Assembly (NCBI GenBank): GCA_018825785.1
Contig: JAHKAY010000002.1
Location: forward strand, 1-64,000
Direction of reading: 5' to 3'
DNA from: Chloroflexota bacterium
Lineage (GTDB): Bacteria; Chloroflexota; Dehalococcoidia; JACVQG01; JAHKAY01
DNA: 64,000 nucleotides
Position numbers and translations under genes: made by a program. Below the pieces are notes generated by a model. That model had not been told where the DNA came from and ran no database searches. It saw only the letters and a program-made list of their open reading frames with translations. Shown here piece after piece: positions 34,386-42,550 of this stretch (position 1 is the first letter of the stretch; each line of letters begins with the position of its first letter).

Positions 34386-35945
34386 CTATTTGCCACCGAC
34401 GACACCCTTTACCCCCAGGAAGATGTGCGTCTGCCGTTCCACATTCAGGTACATGTAGAGGACGAAGCCAAGGAATGCCAGCCCAAGCGCCACCGGGCCT
34501 GGCCCCACCCCACCCATCCCCTGCCAAAGATAGCCCAGGGTGAGGCCCAGCCCCACAGTCAGGTGCCCTATGATGGTCAGAGCGTTGGCGGGGGCAAGGT
34601 CAAAGGAGCGGCCATAGTGGACAAAGGCGAGACGGACGGCCTTGTAGCTCAAGGGGGCCGCTAGAAGGGCGAGAAGGGCTGGCCAGGGCAACCACCCCAG
34701 AACGACCCAGGCAATCACCATCAGGTTGACCAGGGCCATGGTCAGGGCGTAGGGCAACACCGCCCGGCGCTGCCCCAAGCGCACCACCCAGGTCCTCTTG
34801 CCCACCATTTTATCGGCGGCGTAGTCGGGGAATTCATTGATAAACAGGACGGCGGCAATGAGCAGGCCAACGGGCAGGGCGGCCAGCACCGGCAGCCAGC
34901 TCAGGCTGTTGGTCTGGACGTAGTAGGCCCCTAGAGCCATCAAGGGGCCGAAGTTGAGCCCCACCAGTAACTCTCCCAGGCCCCGTTTGGCCCAGTAGAA
35001 GGGCCTGCCCGTGTAAAAGAAACCAGAGAGCACCCCAAAAGCCCCCAGCGCCAGCACCAGGGGCCTTCCAGAGAGGGCAAGGTACACCCCCAGGGCGGAG
35101 GAGGCCAGGAAGCAGAAGAGGGCCACCCCCAGCACCTCCGTCGGGCTCAGCAAGCCGAGCTGGATAAGCCGGCTGCCCCCGCTGAAGGGGCGGACAAACT
35201 CCCGGTTGGCGGCGTCGTTGCCGCTCTTGTGGTCAAAATAGTCGTTGATGGCATTGACCCCGCCCTGGAGAAGAAGGCCCGCCAGCAGGGTGACCAGGAA
35301 GTAGCCCCAGAGCATCCCGCCCGTCACTGAATAGGCAATGCTGCTACCCAGGATGACCGGCACCAGGGCGGCGGTGAGGAAGGGGGCCCGTAGCTCCCGC
35401 CACCAGTTCACCGACTTCTTCCAGAGCAAACTGAATTCGTTCACCACCTCCGCGCTTTGGGGGAACTCAACCACCGCAGGAGGTATCCCCTGAACGATTT
35501 CCTTGAAGACCCGCATCTTGACCACCCGGGGCTCCACCCGGATACAGTCCAGGACATCGGAGCTGCCCGCTTCCACCAGGTATTTCACCACCGGCGACTT
35601 CTTGGCCACCAGTTCCAGGGCCTTTTGGCGCTCAGCAGCGTCCCGGACAAAAACGGGGATGCCCGTGAGCTCCACCTCCCGGGAGTCGTTGAATTCAGGG
35701 GCGGGGAAATAGGCCAGAAGGGAAATGGAGGGGTGGTGGGCCATCTGGAGGGTCTTGGGGTCCCCCTTCATCGTGACCACATAGACCCGGAAGTCATCAT
35801 CGCAGGCGAAGTGCATCATACGGGTGCGCATCTGGTCTCCGGCGGCCGTAGCTACGGCGGCTACCTCCGCCTGCTGAAGCAGCGAAAGGACCTCTTCTCG
35901 ACTGTGGCCCACCTTTCCTCCTTGTTCCTGTTCTTCAGCCATCAA
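34386..35945 (-). CDS. Split-barrel flavin domain fused to UbiA/MenA-like prenyltransferase
   Basis: Protein of 519 residues joining two parts. Residues about 15-150 resemble the pyridoxamine-phosphate-oxidase-like FMN/F420-binding split barrel (VAAVATAAGDQMRTRMMHFA; quoted: RTRMMHFACDDDFRVYVV). Residues about 205-519 form an eight- to nine-helix UbiA-type membrane prenyltransferase, with the metal-binding NAINDYFDHKSGND near 240 and NEFPDYAADK near 375. The closest functional relative is MenA, which prenylates 1,4-dihydroxy-2-naphthoate. The fusion suggests redox chemistry linked to quinone tail addition, which is inference. It overlaps the HIT gene by 11 bp. Confidence 0.85.
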   Translation of the reverse strand: MMAEEQEQGGKVGHSREEVLSLLQQAEVAAVATAAGDQMRTRMMHFACDDDFRVYVVTMKGDPKTLQMAHHPSISLLAYFPAPEFNDSREVELTGIPVFVRDAAERQKALELVAKKSPVVKYLVEAGSSDVLDCIRVEPRVVKMRVFKEIVQGIPPAVVEFPQSAEVVNEFSLLWKKSVNWWRELRAPFLTAALVPVILGSSIAYSVTGGMLWGYFLVTLLAGLLLQGGVNAINDYFDHKSGNDAANREFVRPFSGGSRLIQLGLLSPTEVLGVALFCFLASSALGVYLALSGRPLVLALGAFGVLSGFFYTGRPFYWAKRGLGELLVGLNFGPLMALGAYYVQTNSLSWLPVLAALPVGLLIAAVLFINEFPDYAADKMVGKRTWVVRLGQRRAVLPYALTMALVNLMVIAWVVLGWLPWPALLALLAAPLSYKAVRLAFVHYGRSFDLAPANALTIIGHLTVGLGLTLGYLWQGMGGVGPGPVALGLAFLGFVLYMYLNVERQTHIFLGVKGVVGGK

Positions 35946-36453
35946 TTATGAGCCCCTCTGTCTCAGGAGGCCAGTCCGAGGAGAGCTTCTCCTTCAGCCT
36001 CTCGTAGGTAGCGGCCACCCCTTCTGGAATGACCTTAGTCCCGGCGGTGACGGGCATGTAGTTGGTGTCCCCCAGCCAGCGGGGGACAATATGGGTGTGG
36101 AGGTGCTCGGCCACCCCTGCCCCCGCCACCTCCTCCAGGTTAAGCCCGATGTTGAACCCCTGGGGCCCCATGCTTTTCTTGAGCAGGGAGACCATGCGGC
36201 GGACCAGATCAAAGTGTTCCAGCAGCTCCTTCTGGGTCAGGTCCTCCAGCTCCGAGGTGTGGCGGTGAGGGGCCACCATCAGGTGGCCCGGGTTATAGGG
36301 GAAAAGGTTCATCATGACAAAGTTGGCCCTACCCCTGAAAAGGATGAAATTGGCTTCATCCTTGCCCTCCTCCAGCTTCTGGCAGAAAATACAGCCCTCG
36401 GGTTTCTCCATCAGGATATATTCCATCCGCCAGGGTGCCCAGAGATGTTCCAT
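35935..36453 (-). CDS. HIT-family nucleotide hydrolase/transferase
   Basis: Histidine-triad protein of 172 residues. The N-terminus WAPWRMEYI and the Cys pair in GCIFC (about 22) match the long Ap4A-phosphorylase-like HIT branch that is frequent in Chloroflexota and actinobacteria. The triad reads HLHTHIVPRW near 113, and NLFPYNPGHLMVAPHRH near 65 is the upstream His site. It probably cleaves dinucleoside polyphosphates or AMP conjugates. The ATG at 36453 is preferred; an in-frame ATG 45 nt upstream adds a non-conserved leader. It precedes the prenyltransferase fusion with overlapping ends. Confidence 0.9.
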   Translation of the reverse strand: MEHLWAPWRMEYILMEKPEGCIFCQKLEEGKDEANFILFRGRANFVMMNLFPYNPGHLMVAPHRHTSELEDLTQKELLEHFDLVRRMVSLLKKSMGPQGFNIGLNLEEVAGAGVAEHLHTHIVPRWLGDTNYMPVTAGTKVIPEGVAATYERLKEKLSSDWPPETEGLIIDG

Positions 36454-36571
36454 TTCCCCTCCCCACCTATTATGGCCTCCCCAGAGGGGGTGGGGCAAGG
36501 CCCCGGAGAAGCCCGCGGGGGTCGGTTGCCCTATCGCGGCCCTGAGCTAGCTGGTGGCAGGCGTGTCTCTT

Positions 36572-36721
36572 CTAAACGCCCTTTTCCTTGGCTATTGCCT
36601 TTGCCCGCTTGCTTGTTTCATCGGCTTTTGCCAGCAGCCAGATGAAGGTGCCCAGGCCGGCAAAGAAAACGCCAAGCCCAATAGGCCCAGACCAGAACAG
36701 GACCAGCCACAGGTTTTCCAT
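36572..36721 (-). CDS. Small single-span membrane protein
   Basis: Micro-protein of 49 residues: MENLWLVLFW, then a hydrophobic helix (about 4-30, ending WLLAKADE) and a Lys-rich cytoplasmic tail. AAGGAGGAAGAA lies immediately before the ATG at 36719-36721, a strong SD, which supports a real gene. An in-frame ATG 39 nt upstream is less likely because the SD would be internal. It stands alone between the HIT and metalloprotease-like genes. I recognise no family; many small proteins of this type bind larger membrane partners. Confidence 0.6.
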   Translation of the reverse strand: MENLWLVLFWSGPIGLGVFFAGLGTFIWLLAKADETSKRAKAIAKEKGV

Positions 36722-36820
36722 TTCTTCCTCCTTCGGTCGGACCTTGCCACCTTCAAGCACATCATATCGTGTATTTCAGCGCAGTCAAGATGAATCCACT
36801 CTTGGCCCTGGCTTTCTCTG

Positions 36821-37855
36821 TCAATGGCCGGAGGAGATAAGGGCCTTCAGCTCCTCGTAGCTTTTGAGGGCGCTTACCCGGCGCAGGAATTCGCCTAGAG
36901 AAGAGGACCTCTGGCGCAGGAGGCGCAACTCGTCGCCGATAGGGCTGGTAGAGGCGGGGGCATCGGCATAGGTGCCGTGGAAGGCAAAATAGGCCTGGTT
37001 CAGCTTTCTGATGTCGTAGTCCTCTCCGGCCAGGGCCTGTCTCTCTTCCTCCATATAGGCCTCGGCCCGGTCCACCTCCCCCCGGGCCAGGAGTTCGTCA
37101 ACCTTCAACCTTATCTCCCTCAGCCTCCGGTCCAGGGGGCTGGGCTCCCCCTTCTCCAGCTTCAGCTCCCGCCCGTAGAGGCGGAGGACGCGGGCGGCCA
37201 GCTCCTTTCCCCCTATATTTGCAGCTGTCTCGTTGAGGGTGGTCATCTCGTAGCTTTCGCTATAGGCCTGGCCCAGGGGGCGGAAGAAGAAATAGTGATG
37301 GAGCCACTCATGGGCCATGTTCTCCACGGTGTTCTCCAGCCCTGTCCCCCGCATGATGAAGCTGGGGTAGGTGGCCATCCCGCCTATCCCCTCCACCAGG
37401 CCGGAATAGCCCAGGCCCTTTATCCCGGCCTCCAGGGCCTCCATCTCCTGGGGCTCCATCCTCTGGCGCAGGGTGATGCTCTCTATCATCTCTATCCTTT
37501 CCCGGGGGGAGACGACTAGGATATAGGGGGGGCGGTCCATATCGGCCAGGGGAGGGGGGAAGGAGCTTATCCCTTCCTCCTGGAGGGCCCGGCGGAGCTG
37601 GGACTCCAGGATGGCCTCCACTTTTCTCTCTTCCCTTCTGTCACCGGCAAAATAGGCCTCCACCAGCTCTATGTCTTCGGGAGGCCGGCGGACCAGGAAA
37701 GCCGCCTTCCGCGCCAGGCTCCCCGCCTCCCAGCGGGCCAGGGAGAAAAGGTAGGGCTGGGCCAGGCCGTAGAAGCTGTCTGCCGGATAGGGGGCCGAGG
37801 AGGTAAGGAAAAGAAAGAGAATAGCCAGGAGAAAGACTGGCCTCTTCAGAGTCAC
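36821..37855 (-). CDS. Putative exported HExxH metallopeptidase-like protein
   Basis: Protein of about 344 residues with an N-terminal signal anchor (TLKRPVFLLAILFLFLTSS). In the middle, MAHEWLHHYFFF near 208 holds a HExxH motif, and LNETAANIGGKELA about 25 residues later offers a downstream Glu as in gluzincin peptidases. The C-terminal third is helical and highly charged (about 240-320). The catalytic call is motif-based only. GTG 37855 is chosen: GAGGAT precedes it and a TATAAT on this strand (37862-37867) would start the transcript almost at this codon. An ATG at 37912 adds 19 residues. Confidence 0.68.
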   Translation of the reverse strand: MTLKRPVFLLAILFLFLTSSAPYPADSFYGLAQPYLFSLARWEAGSLARKAAFLVRRPPEDIELVEAYFAGDRREERKVEAILESQLRRALQEEGISSFPPPLADMDRPPYILVVSPRERIEMIESITLRQRMEPQEMEALEAGIKGLGYSGLVEGIGGMATYPSFIMRGTGLENTVENMAHEWLHHYFFFRPLGQAYSESYEMTTLNETAANIGGKELAARVLRLYGRELKLEKGEPSPLDRRLREIRLKVDELLARGEVDRAEAYMEEERQALAGEDYDIRKLNQAYFAFHGTYADAPASTSPIGDELRLLRQRSSSLGEFLRRVSALKSYEELKALISSGH

Positions 37856-37961
37856 ATCCTCATTATACGGTTTTTTCTTCTCTGGCCTAAAAGTGCCCCA
37901 GAATTCTTGCAATTTGTTGAGAAAAGTCTAAAATAGGTGCCCAAAGGCAATGGTGAAATAG

Positions 37962-39056
37962 TTGCTGCTCAAGGAATATCCCGGCTGTTCCATCCCATTC
38001 CGCTGGAAGGGACAGGCGAAGGAAGTCCAGTTTGTCACCAGGGTGGACCCCCTTTCCGGCAATGTGAGCAAGATATCAGTAGAAAGGGCCAACAGAGGCA
38101 TCGGCATTTCCACCAACCTGGATATCCTCCCCATGAAGAAATGCCAGTTCTGCCGCTATCAGGAGTTCACTCCTGAGGACCGCCTGGAGCACGAGTGCGG
38201 TGCGGTGTCCATCCCCAACCTCTACCCCTGGGAGAGATACGACTGGATTACCATCTATCCCCCCTTCGGCCAGCATAAGGTGCTCCTTTCTGAGCTGTGG
38301 TTTGATGACCTGGAGATGATGATAGAGTCATCCTATGAGCTAGCTTCCATCTGTGCCCGGGACCCTGGGGTGCTCGCCTTTATGGACTTCACCAACTGGG
38401 GGGCCTTTGCCGGGGCCTCCCAACAGCACCCCCACTCCCAGCGCCGCAGCATCACCGGGGTCATGGACCCCCAGCAGGAGCGGGAACTGCGGCGGTGTAA
38501 GCAAATAGCCGATTGGCTTGGGAAAAACCCCTTTGACCTCCTGGCCGAGGAGGAGAGGCAGGACGGGCGGCGGGTCATCTATGACGACCATCTTCTCATT
38601 TTGGCCGCCTTTGCCCCCCACTGCCCCAACGAGGTCCTGGTCTTCCCCAAAGAGCCCCTGGCCCATATCCTGGATACCGACCAGGGAGCCAGGAAGTGGC
38701 TGGTGAACCCCATCCTGGGCATCTTTCCCGCCCTCTTCTTCTATGCCGGGGTTACCGATTTGAACGTCGCCATCCACATGGCCCCCTTTGCCGAAAGGGA
38801 GGCAGCCAGGAAATACTACCGCTGGCACATGCATATCTATCCCCGCCGCCCCACCCTCCCCGTGGACCGGGCCGGGGCAGAAATAGGTTTTGACACTAAT
38901 GTGATAGACGCCCTCCCGGAAAGGTGCGCCGAGGTCCTCCGCCTGTGGTATAAGGACGGCCCCAGGGAGGAGCACCTGGCGCGGACCCCTCAGGGGGAAA
39001 CCAGTCCGCGCCTTGTGGAGCTCTTCCGCCGTATGACCGCTGCCCCCACGGGGTAG
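37962..39056 (+). CDS. GalT-like nucleotidyltransferase (HIT superfamily)
   Basis: Protein of 364 residues in the galactose-1-phosphate uridylyltransferase branch of the HIT superfamily. It has a zinc-type pair KKCQFC near 60, NWGAFAGASQQHPHSQ near 145-160 in place of the GalT HPHGQ (His kept, Gly changed to Ser), and YRWHMHIYPRRP near 288. A true GalT would transfer UMP; the altered active-site triplet suggests a related phosphorylase or other nucleotidyltransferase. The TTG at 37962 is the first usable start. No galactose genes are near. Confidence 0.8.
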   Translation: MLLKEYPGCSIPFRWKGQAKEVQFVTRVDPLSGNVSKISVERANRGIGISTNLDILPMKKCQFCRYQEFTPEDRLEHECGAVSIPNLYPWERYDWITIYPPFGQHKVLLSELWFDDLEMMIESSYELASICARDPGVLAFMDFTNWGAFAGASQQHPHSQRRSITGVMDPQQERELRRCKQIADWLGKNPFDLLAEEERQDGRRVIYDDHLLILAAFAPHCPNEVLVFPKEPLAHILDTDQGARKWLVNPILGIFPALFFYAGVTDLNVAIHMAPFAEREAARKYYRWHMHIYPRRPTLPVDRAGAEIGFDTNVIDALPERCAEVLRLWYKDGPREEHLARTPQGETSPRLVELFRRMTAAPTG

Positions 39057-39102
39057 GGTGGTCTTGCGGGGCCGAACAGAGATGGGCTAAAATGGCCCTG
39101 TT

Positions 39103-41136
39103 ATGGCCCTGACCACTGACAAGATACGCAATGTGGTCCTCCTCTCTCACTCGGGGGCGGGGAAGACCTCCCTCACCGAGGCCATTCTCTATTCCCTTGG
39201 TCTAGTCTCCCGTCTGGGCCGGGTGGAAGATGGGACCACCACCTCCGACTATGACCCCGATGAAGCAAGAAGGAAGATATCCCTCAATCTGTCCATCCTT
39301 CCCGTGCCCTGGAAAGAGCACAAGATAAACTTCCTGGATATCCCAGGCTACGCCGACTTCGTGGGGGAGGTGAAGGCTGCCCTCCTGGTAGCCGAGGGGT
39401 CGGTGATAGTGGTGGATGCCACCTCGGGGGTGCAGGTGGGCACAGAGCAGGCCTGGTCCTATGCGGAAGAGGCTGGACTGCCCCGCCTCATCTTCATAAA
39501 CAAGATGGACCGGGAGAACGCCGACTTCCTCCGCACCCTGGAGGACATCAGGAGAAAGCTGGGGCCCCGGGCCTTTGCCCTGCAGCTCCCCATCGGGTCC
39601 CACACCGCGTTCAAGGGCATTCTTGACATACTCTCGGGGAAAGCCTATCTGGGGCCGAAAGGGGAAGCCGGCTCTGTTCCCCAGGAGCTTGAGGCGCAGC
39701 TAGCCACCCTCCGGGAGAAACTGGTGGAAGCGGTGGTGGAAACGGAGGAGGAGCTCCTGGCCAGATACCTGGAGGGGGAGGAGTTGGGGGAAGAGGCCCT
39801 GAGGGCGTCCCTCATCCGGGCGGTTAGGAAGGGGCAGATTGTCCCGGTGCTGGCTGGCTCCGCCTTTCAGCTTACGGGCACAGGCCCCCTGCTTGACAGT
39901 ATAGTGGCCCTCCTCCCCTCGCCGCAGGAAGTCCCGGGGCCCGTTTCCCCCGACCCCGCCGGGCCGCTGGCCGCCCTGGTCTTCAAGACCAGTGCCGACC
40001 CCTATGTGGGCCGCCTCACCTACCTCCGGGTCTACTCCGGCACCCTCTTTTCAAACTCCCAGGCCTGGAATGCCAACAAGGGGCAGGTTGAGAGGATAGG
40101 CCAGCTCTTTTTCCTCCGCGGCAAGAACCAGGAGACCACCACACAGATAATCGCCGGGGATATAGGGGCCATAGCCAAGCTGTCTGTGACCGGCACAAAC
40201 GATACCCTCACCACCAGGGAGCATCCCCAGGTGATGCCCCCCATCGCCTTTCCCTCCCCACTCCTCAGCCTGGCCGTCCACCCCAAGACCAAGGCTGACC
40301 TGGACAAGATGGGCACAGTCCTCCCGAAGCTCCTGGAAGAGGACCCCACCCTGAAGCTCCGCAAGGAACCGGGTACGGGGGAGACCCTTCTCATGGGCCT
40401 GGGGGAGACCCACCTCGGGGTAGCCGTGGAAAGGGCGCAGAGGAAGTTCGGCGTGGAGCTTGTACTTTCCCTTCCCATCGTACCCTACAAGGAGACCATC
40501 TCCACCCCGGTAAGGGCCGACTACCGCCACAAGAAGCAGACCGGGGGCCACGGGCAATTCGCCCACGTCTATCTGGAGCTGGAGCCCCTGCCTCGGGGCA
40601 CCGGAGTCCAGTTTGAGGAAAGACTCGTTGGCCAGGCCATATCCCGTAACTACGTGCCGTCAGTAGAAAAGGGGGTCCATGAGGCTGCCCTGGAAGGCGT
40701 CCTGGCCCACTTTCCCGTCATCGATGTCAGGGCCATCTTCTACGACGGCAAGGAGCACCCGGTTGACTCCTCTGATATCTGCTTCAAGATAGCCGGGGCC
40801 GGCGCGTTCAAGAAGGGCCTCGAGGATGGCAAGCCTCTCATCGTGGAGCCGATCATGAAGATGGAGGTGACTGTCCCCGAGGCCTATACTGGTGACGTAA
40901 TAGCGGACCTGAATGGCAAACGGGCCCGTGTGCTGGGAGTGAGCCGGGAGGCTGAGAAGGGCATCGTGGAGGTCCAGGTCCCCCTGGCCGAGGTTCAGCG
41001 CTATGCCATAGACCTGAGGAGCATAACCCAGGGACGGGGCCAGTTCAGTATGTCCTTCAGCCACTACGAAGAGCTCCCTCCCCATGTGGCCCAGAAGATC
41101 ATCGCCCAGCGCCAGGCGGAAAAGGCCGGTGGCTGA
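39103..41136 (+). CDS. Elongation factor G-like GTPase
   Basis: Translational GTPase of 677 residues, in the size range of EF-G. G1 is HSGAGKTS near 15, G3 is DIPGYADF near 74 instead of the usual DTPGHVDF, and G4 is INKMD near 130. Domains II to V can be followed to the C-terminus, with GRGQFSMSFSHYEELPPHVAQ at the end (quoted: GRGQFSMSFSHYEELP). The missing His after DTPG, replaced by Tyr, removes the catalytic His of GTP hydrolysis in canonical EF-G. It belongs with the EF-G-2 type paralogues; its special role is unknown. Confidence 0.9.
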   Translation: MALTTDKIRNVVLLSHSGAGKTSLTEAILYSLGLVSRLGRVEDGTTTSDYDPDEARRKISLNLSILPVPWKEHKINFLDIPGYADFVGEVKAALLVAEGSVIVVDATSGVQVGTEQAWSYAEEAGLPRLIFINKMDRENADFLRTLEDIRRKLGPRAFALQLPIGSHTAFKGILDILSGKAYLGPKGEAGSVPQELEAQLATLREKLVEAVVETEEELLARYLEGEELGEEALRASLIRAVRKGQIVPVLAGSAFQLTGTGPLLDSIVALLPSPQEVPGPVSPDPAGPLAALVFKTSADPYVGRLTYLRVYSGTLFSNSQAWNANKGQVERIGQLFFLRGKNQETTTQIIAGDIGAIAKLSVTGTNDTLTTREHPQVMPPIAFPSPLLSLAVHPKTKADLDKMGTVLPKLLEEDPTLKLRKEPGTGETLLMGLGETHLGVAVERAQRKFGVELVLSLPIVPYKETISTPVRADYRHKKQTGGHGQFAHVYLELEPLPRGTGVQFEERLVGQAISRNYVPSVEKGVHEAALEGVLAHFPVIDVRAIFYDGKEHPVDSSDICFKIAGAGAFKKGLEDGKPLIVEPIMKMEVTVPEAYTGDVIADLNGKRARVLGVSREAEKGIVEVQVPLAEVQRYAIDLRSITQGRGQFSMSFSHYEELPPHVAQKIIAQRQAEKAGG

Positions 41137-41202
41137 GCCGTTTCCTTGCTTTCGTTACCAGCGTCATGGTTTGATGCCGCAGTTAGCAACTAAGGAGGTC
41201 TC

Positions 41203-42546
41203 TTGACTGAAGCAAAGGACCGGGAACAGGCAAAAGAGTACGTGCTGCGCACCGCCAAGGAGCAGGGGGTAAGATTCATCCGCCTGTGGTTCACCGATAT
41301 CGTGGGTTCTCTCAAGAGCTTCTCCATCACTATTGAGGAGCTGGAAGGGGCCCTGGAGGAGGGGATGGGCTTTGACGGCTCCTCCATTGAAGGCTTCGCC
41401 CGGGTGGACGAGAGCGACATGATGGCCCTCCCTGACCCCGCCACCTTCCAGATTCTCCCCTGGCGGCCCCAGGAGAACGCAGTGGCCCGGATGTTCTGCG
41501 ATGTACACTGGCCGGGGGGCCAGCCCTTTGAAGGTGACCCCCGCCATGTGCTGAAGCGAAACCTGAAGCGGGCCGCGGACCTGGGTTTCACGTACTATGT
41601 CGGTCCAGAGCTGGAATACTTCTACTTCAAGGACAGCGAGGCAACCGTCCCCCTGGACCACGGGGGCTACTTTGACGCCACCCCCCCCGATTTCGCCTCG
41701 GACCTGCGCCGGGACACGGTGCTCATGTTGGAAGGGATGGGCATCGGCGTGGAGTACAGCCACCACGAGGTGGCCTTCAGCCAGCACGAGATAGACCTGC
41801 GCTACACAGATGCCCTCACCATGGCCGATAATGTCATGACATACCGCTTGGCCGTGAAGCAGGTGGCACAGCAGCATGGGGTCTATGCCACGTTCATGCC
41901 CAAGCCGGTCTTCGGCATCAACGGCTCGGGGATGCACGTGCACATGTCCCTCTTCAAGGGCAACCGCAACGCGTTCTTTGCCGCCAAGGGCGGCTACTAT
42001 CTCTCCAAGATGGCGCGGTCCTTTATAGCCGGACTGCTCAGACATGCCCCGGAGCTGACCGCAGTCACGTGTCAGTGGGTCAATTCATACAAGAGGCTGA
42101 CGCCGGGCTACGAGGCCCCCTGCTACATCACCTGGGCCCGTCGCAACCGCTCTGACCTCATCCGGGTGCCGGAATACAAACCCGGAAAAGAGAACAGCAC
42201 CCGCATTGAATACCGCGCCCCTGACCCGGCATGCAATCCCTATCTGGCCTTCAGCGTCATGCTGGCCGCCGGGCTGGACGGGGTGGAGAAGGGGTGGGAG
42301 CCCCCCGAACCGGTGGAGGAGAATGTCTACGAGATGACGGAGGAGGTGAGGCAGAAGCGGGGCATAGGGACCCTTCCCGGAAGCCTCTCGGAGGCAATCC
42401 TGCTCATGGAGAAGAGCCCACTGATGCGGGAGGCACTGGGCGACCATGTGTTCTTCACGTTCCTTCAGAACAAGAAGATTGAGTGGGACGGATACCGCAC
42501 CCAGGTGACCGACTACGAGCTCAAGCGGTATCTGCCCATCCTTTAG
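41203..42546 (+). CDS. glnA: Second glutamine synthetase (GSI-alpha-like, short form)
   Basis: Glutamine synthetase of 447 residues, shorter than the one at 15030 and resembling the GSI-alpha type. Motifs: GFDGSSIEGFARVDESDM near 57, GPELEYFYF near 132, HHEVAFSQHEID near 188, [14 protein letters not shown] near 243, WVNSYKRLTPGYEAP near 291, RIEYRAPDPACNPYLAF near 330. The TTG start has AAGGAGG 6 nt upstream. No GlnR-type repeats are visible ahead of it. The two paralogues likely differ in regulation, and the alpha type is often under feedback control without adenylylation. Confidence 0.95.
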   Translation: MTEAKDREQAKEYVLRTAKEQGVRFIRLWFTDIVGSLKSFSITIEELEGALEEGMGFDGSSIEGFARVDESDMMALPDPATFQILPWRPQENAVARMFCDVHWPGGQPFEGDPRHVLKRNLKRAADLGFTYYVGPELEYFYFKDSEATVPLDHGGYFDATPPDFASDLRRDTVLMLEGMGIGVEYSHHEVAFSQHEIDLRYTDALTMADNVMTYRLAVKQVAQQHGVYATFMPKPVFGINGSGMHVHMSLFKGNRNAFFAAKGGYYLSKMARSFIAGLLRHAPELTAVTCQWVNSYKRLTPGYEAPCYITWARRNRSDLIRVPEYKPGKENSTRIEYRAPDPACNPYLAFSVMLAAGLDGVEKGWEPPEPVEENVYEMTEEVRQKRGIGTLPGSLSEAILLMEKSPLMREALGDHVFFTFLQNKKIEWDGYRTQVTDYELKRYLPIL

Positions 42547-42550
42547 CTTA

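Noticed and set aside
41137-41202. GlnR-type repeats ahead of the second glutamine synthetase
   Set aside because: Only a single GTAAC-like word on the opposite strand is seen, with no 11-bp repetition.
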